Positions 62,724 to 64,000 of a DNA stretch of 64,000 nucleotides are shown piece after piece. The position numbers were made by a program, and so were the translations under genes. Under the pieces are notes generated by a model, which worked only from the letters and a program-made list of their open reading frames with translations, had not been told where the DNA came from and ran no database searches. The first letter of the stretch is position 1; each line of letters starts with the position of its first letter. The stretch comes from Octadecabacter temperatus (GTDB lineage: Bacteria > Pseudomonadota > Alphaproteobacteria > Rhodobacterales > Rhodobacteraceae): assembly GCF_001187845.1 (NCBI RefSeq), contig NZ_CP012160.1, forward strand, positions 2,108,001 through 2,172,000, read 5' to 3'.

Positions 62724-64000
62724 ATGAGCAAAGGCAAGACTTCTGATGCCGAGCAAGACTGGGGCCCCTTTGGTCGTCCGCTTTTCGATGATCCCAAAGC
62801 ACGTGCACTGTCGCGTGTCGGGGTAATTGATGTCGGCTCAAACTCTGTTCGTCTGGTGATTTTTGATGGCGCGGCACGTAGCCCCGCCTATTTCTACAAC
62901 GAAAAAATTATGGCGGGCCTCGGTGCTGGCATGGCCGAAACGGGCCGCCTTAATCCCGAAGGCCGCGTACGGGCCCTATCTGCGATCCGCCGCTTTGTCG
63001 CCCTAGCCAACAGCCTTGGCATTCCGCCCCTTACGGCAGTTGCGACCGCCGCCGTGCGTGAGGCCAGCGATGGCCCTGACTTTCGCGCTGAAGTTCTGCG
63101 TGAAACGGGTCTAAAAATCTGGGTCATCGACGGCCAAGAAGAAGCGCGTTTGTCCGCGCAGGGTGTGCTGCTTGGGTGGCCTGGTAGCTACGGTTTGGTC
63201 TGCGACATTGGTGGGTCCTCGATGGAGCTCGCCGACCTGTTTGAAGGCCGCGTTGGGCGGCGCATGACATCGGCGCTTGGACCTCTAAAACTACGTGAAA
63301 TGTCCAGCAAGAAGGCCCGTCGCGCTTATATCAAAGAAACCGTCGCGGACATGTTTGACAAAATGGGCAGCAACACCGGCAGGCGCTTGTTTTTGGTTGG
63401 TGGGTCATGGCGTGCCATTGCACGGATCGACATGGAACGCCGCGGCTATCCGTTAACGGTTTTGCATGAATATCGCATGACGCCAAACCGCATCGCTAAG
63501 ACACTGAAATACATTGAAGAAAATGACGCACAAGAGCTACGCGCACGTTGCGGAATTTCAGACAGCCGCATGGCATTGGTGCCTTATGCGGTTCATGTCC
63601 TGCGCGAAGTTGTCGCCCGTTTCAAACCCAAGGACATCACCGTGTCCAGCTACGGCATCCGCGAAGGCATGCTCTATGAGCAAATGCCAGCTGAGCTTCG
63701 CGAACGTGACCCGCTGATCGAGGCATGCCGTTTTGCCGAGGCCAAAGATGCCCGTCTGCCTGGGTTTGGTCGCACGCTTTACCACTTTGTCATGCCGCTG
63801 TTTGGCCGTACGAGCCAAGCACGAAAACGCATTATCAGAGCCGCATGTTTGCTGCATGATGTTAGCTGGCGAGCACATCCCGATTACCGCCACGAGGTCG
63901 TGTTCGACAACACAACGCGTGCAAACTTGGGTGGGTTGAAACACTCTGAACGCGTGTTCTTAGGGATTGCGCTTTTGCATCGCTATACCAACAAGCGCGA
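62724..64000 (+). CDS. ppx: Exopolyphosphatase (Ppx/GppA family), truncated by window end
   Basis: At least 425 residues, open at the right edge. ASKHA ATPase motifs are visible: GVIDVGSNSVRLVIFDG (phosphate 1), VATAAVREASDG, IDGQEEARLSAQGV and CDIGGSSMELADL (phosphate 2). A C-terminal HD-like helical segment begins near LHDVSWRAHPDYRHEVVFDN. It hydrolyses terminal phosphates of polyphosphate or pppGpp. It starts at ATG 62724, 62 bp after ppk. Confidence 0.93.
   Translation, partial: MSKGKTSDAEQDWGPFGRPLFDDPKARALSRVGVIDVGSNSVRLVIFDGAARSPAYFYNEKIMAGLGAGMAETGRLNPEGRVRALSAIRRFVALANSLGIPPLTAVATAAVREASDGPDFRAEVLRETGLKIWVIDGQEEARLSAQGVLLGWPGSYGLVCDIGGSSMELADLFEGRVGRRMTSALGPLKLREMSSKKARRAYIKETVADMFDKMGSNTGRRLFLVGGSWRAIARIDMERRGYPLTVLHEYRMTPNRIAKTLKYIEENDAQELRARCGISDSRMALVPYAVHVLREVVARFKPKDITVSSYGIREGMLYEQMPAELRERDPLIEACRFAEAKDARLPGFGRTLYHFVMPLFGRTSQARKRIIRAACLLHDVSWRAHPDYRHEVVFDNTTRANLGGLKHSERVFLGIALLHRYTNKR

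Noticed and set aside
1..64000. CRISPR array, rRNA operon or intact insertion sequence
   Set aside because: No regularly spaced direct repeats, rRNA sequence or complete transposase with terminal inverted repeats was found on reading both strands.

Overview
The window is chromosomal DNA from an alphaproteobacterium, most likely Rhodobacterales (roseobacter group; genus not determinable). The evidence is the mix of housekeeping neighbourhoods seen here: SPOR lipoprotein / D,D-carboxypeptidase / tmk / holB / tatD / PhnP-like hydrolase; proS-lolC-lolD; AI-2E protein / HdaA / ppk / ppx; a short ProRS without a large editing insert; a perfect CtrA-type box; and dense, often overlapping genes of moderately high GC.

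Layout. (1) 450-10940: a LysR regulator divergent from one long catabolic operon. It encodes a Dpp/Opp-type ABC importer (binding protein, two permeases, fused double ATPase), a D-2-hydroxyacid dehydrogenase, a DUF475/TerC-like membrane protein, an RraA/HMG-aldolase-like protein and a ketoglutarate-semialdehyde-type aldehyde dehydrogenase. (2) 10941-16404: a decaying, gene-poor accessory stretch with an integrase pseudogene (two in-frame TAA), a MerR pseudogene coupled to an atypical SDR protein, a YHYH protein, a GST and two inverted copies of a 133-bp dispersed repeat. (3) 16405-25397: a seven-gene leftward operon (FMN-reductase-like protein, second RraA protein, acetolactate-synthase-like ThDP enzyme, DUF1622 protein, glutaredoxin-domain protein, malic enzyme, NAD(P)H-hydrate epimerase). 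A fumarase/PcaB-type lyase converges on it and an ECF sigma / zinc anti-sigma pair diverges from it. Their shared intergenic region holds several inverted repeats.

(4) 25874-37355: tRNA-Ser(UGA); cell-wall, nucleotide and replication genes; an AEC transporter; tRNA-Leu(GAG); a LytTR regulator; lipB; and a small nitric-oxide-type module (NsrR-like regulator, a 51-aa membrane protein missed by simple ORF calling, and group III truncated haemoglobin). (5) 37537-50760: cytochrome oxidase subunit I with a classic terminator, small unknowns, an EamA exporter, YqeY-like protein, carA, a CtrA-box-preceded cellulose-synthase-like glycosyltransferase, a GntR regulator, a HAD nucleotidase, a UbiH-type hydroxylase and parE. 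(6) 50770-64000: a MrcB-N/HNH nuclease inserted right behind parE, hairpin-rich spacer DNA, a cytochrome c, a HExxH lipoprotein, a DUF3047 protein, a malate/lactate-type dehydrogenase, lolDC, proS, an AI-2E protein, hdaA, ppk and a ppx cut by the window end.

The parts least explained by known systems are the two RraA-containing operons, especially the ECF-associated one at 17713-25397. The MrcB-N/HNH gene and the 51-aa protein of the haemoglobin module come next. No CRISPR array, rRNA or intact insertion sequence was seen.
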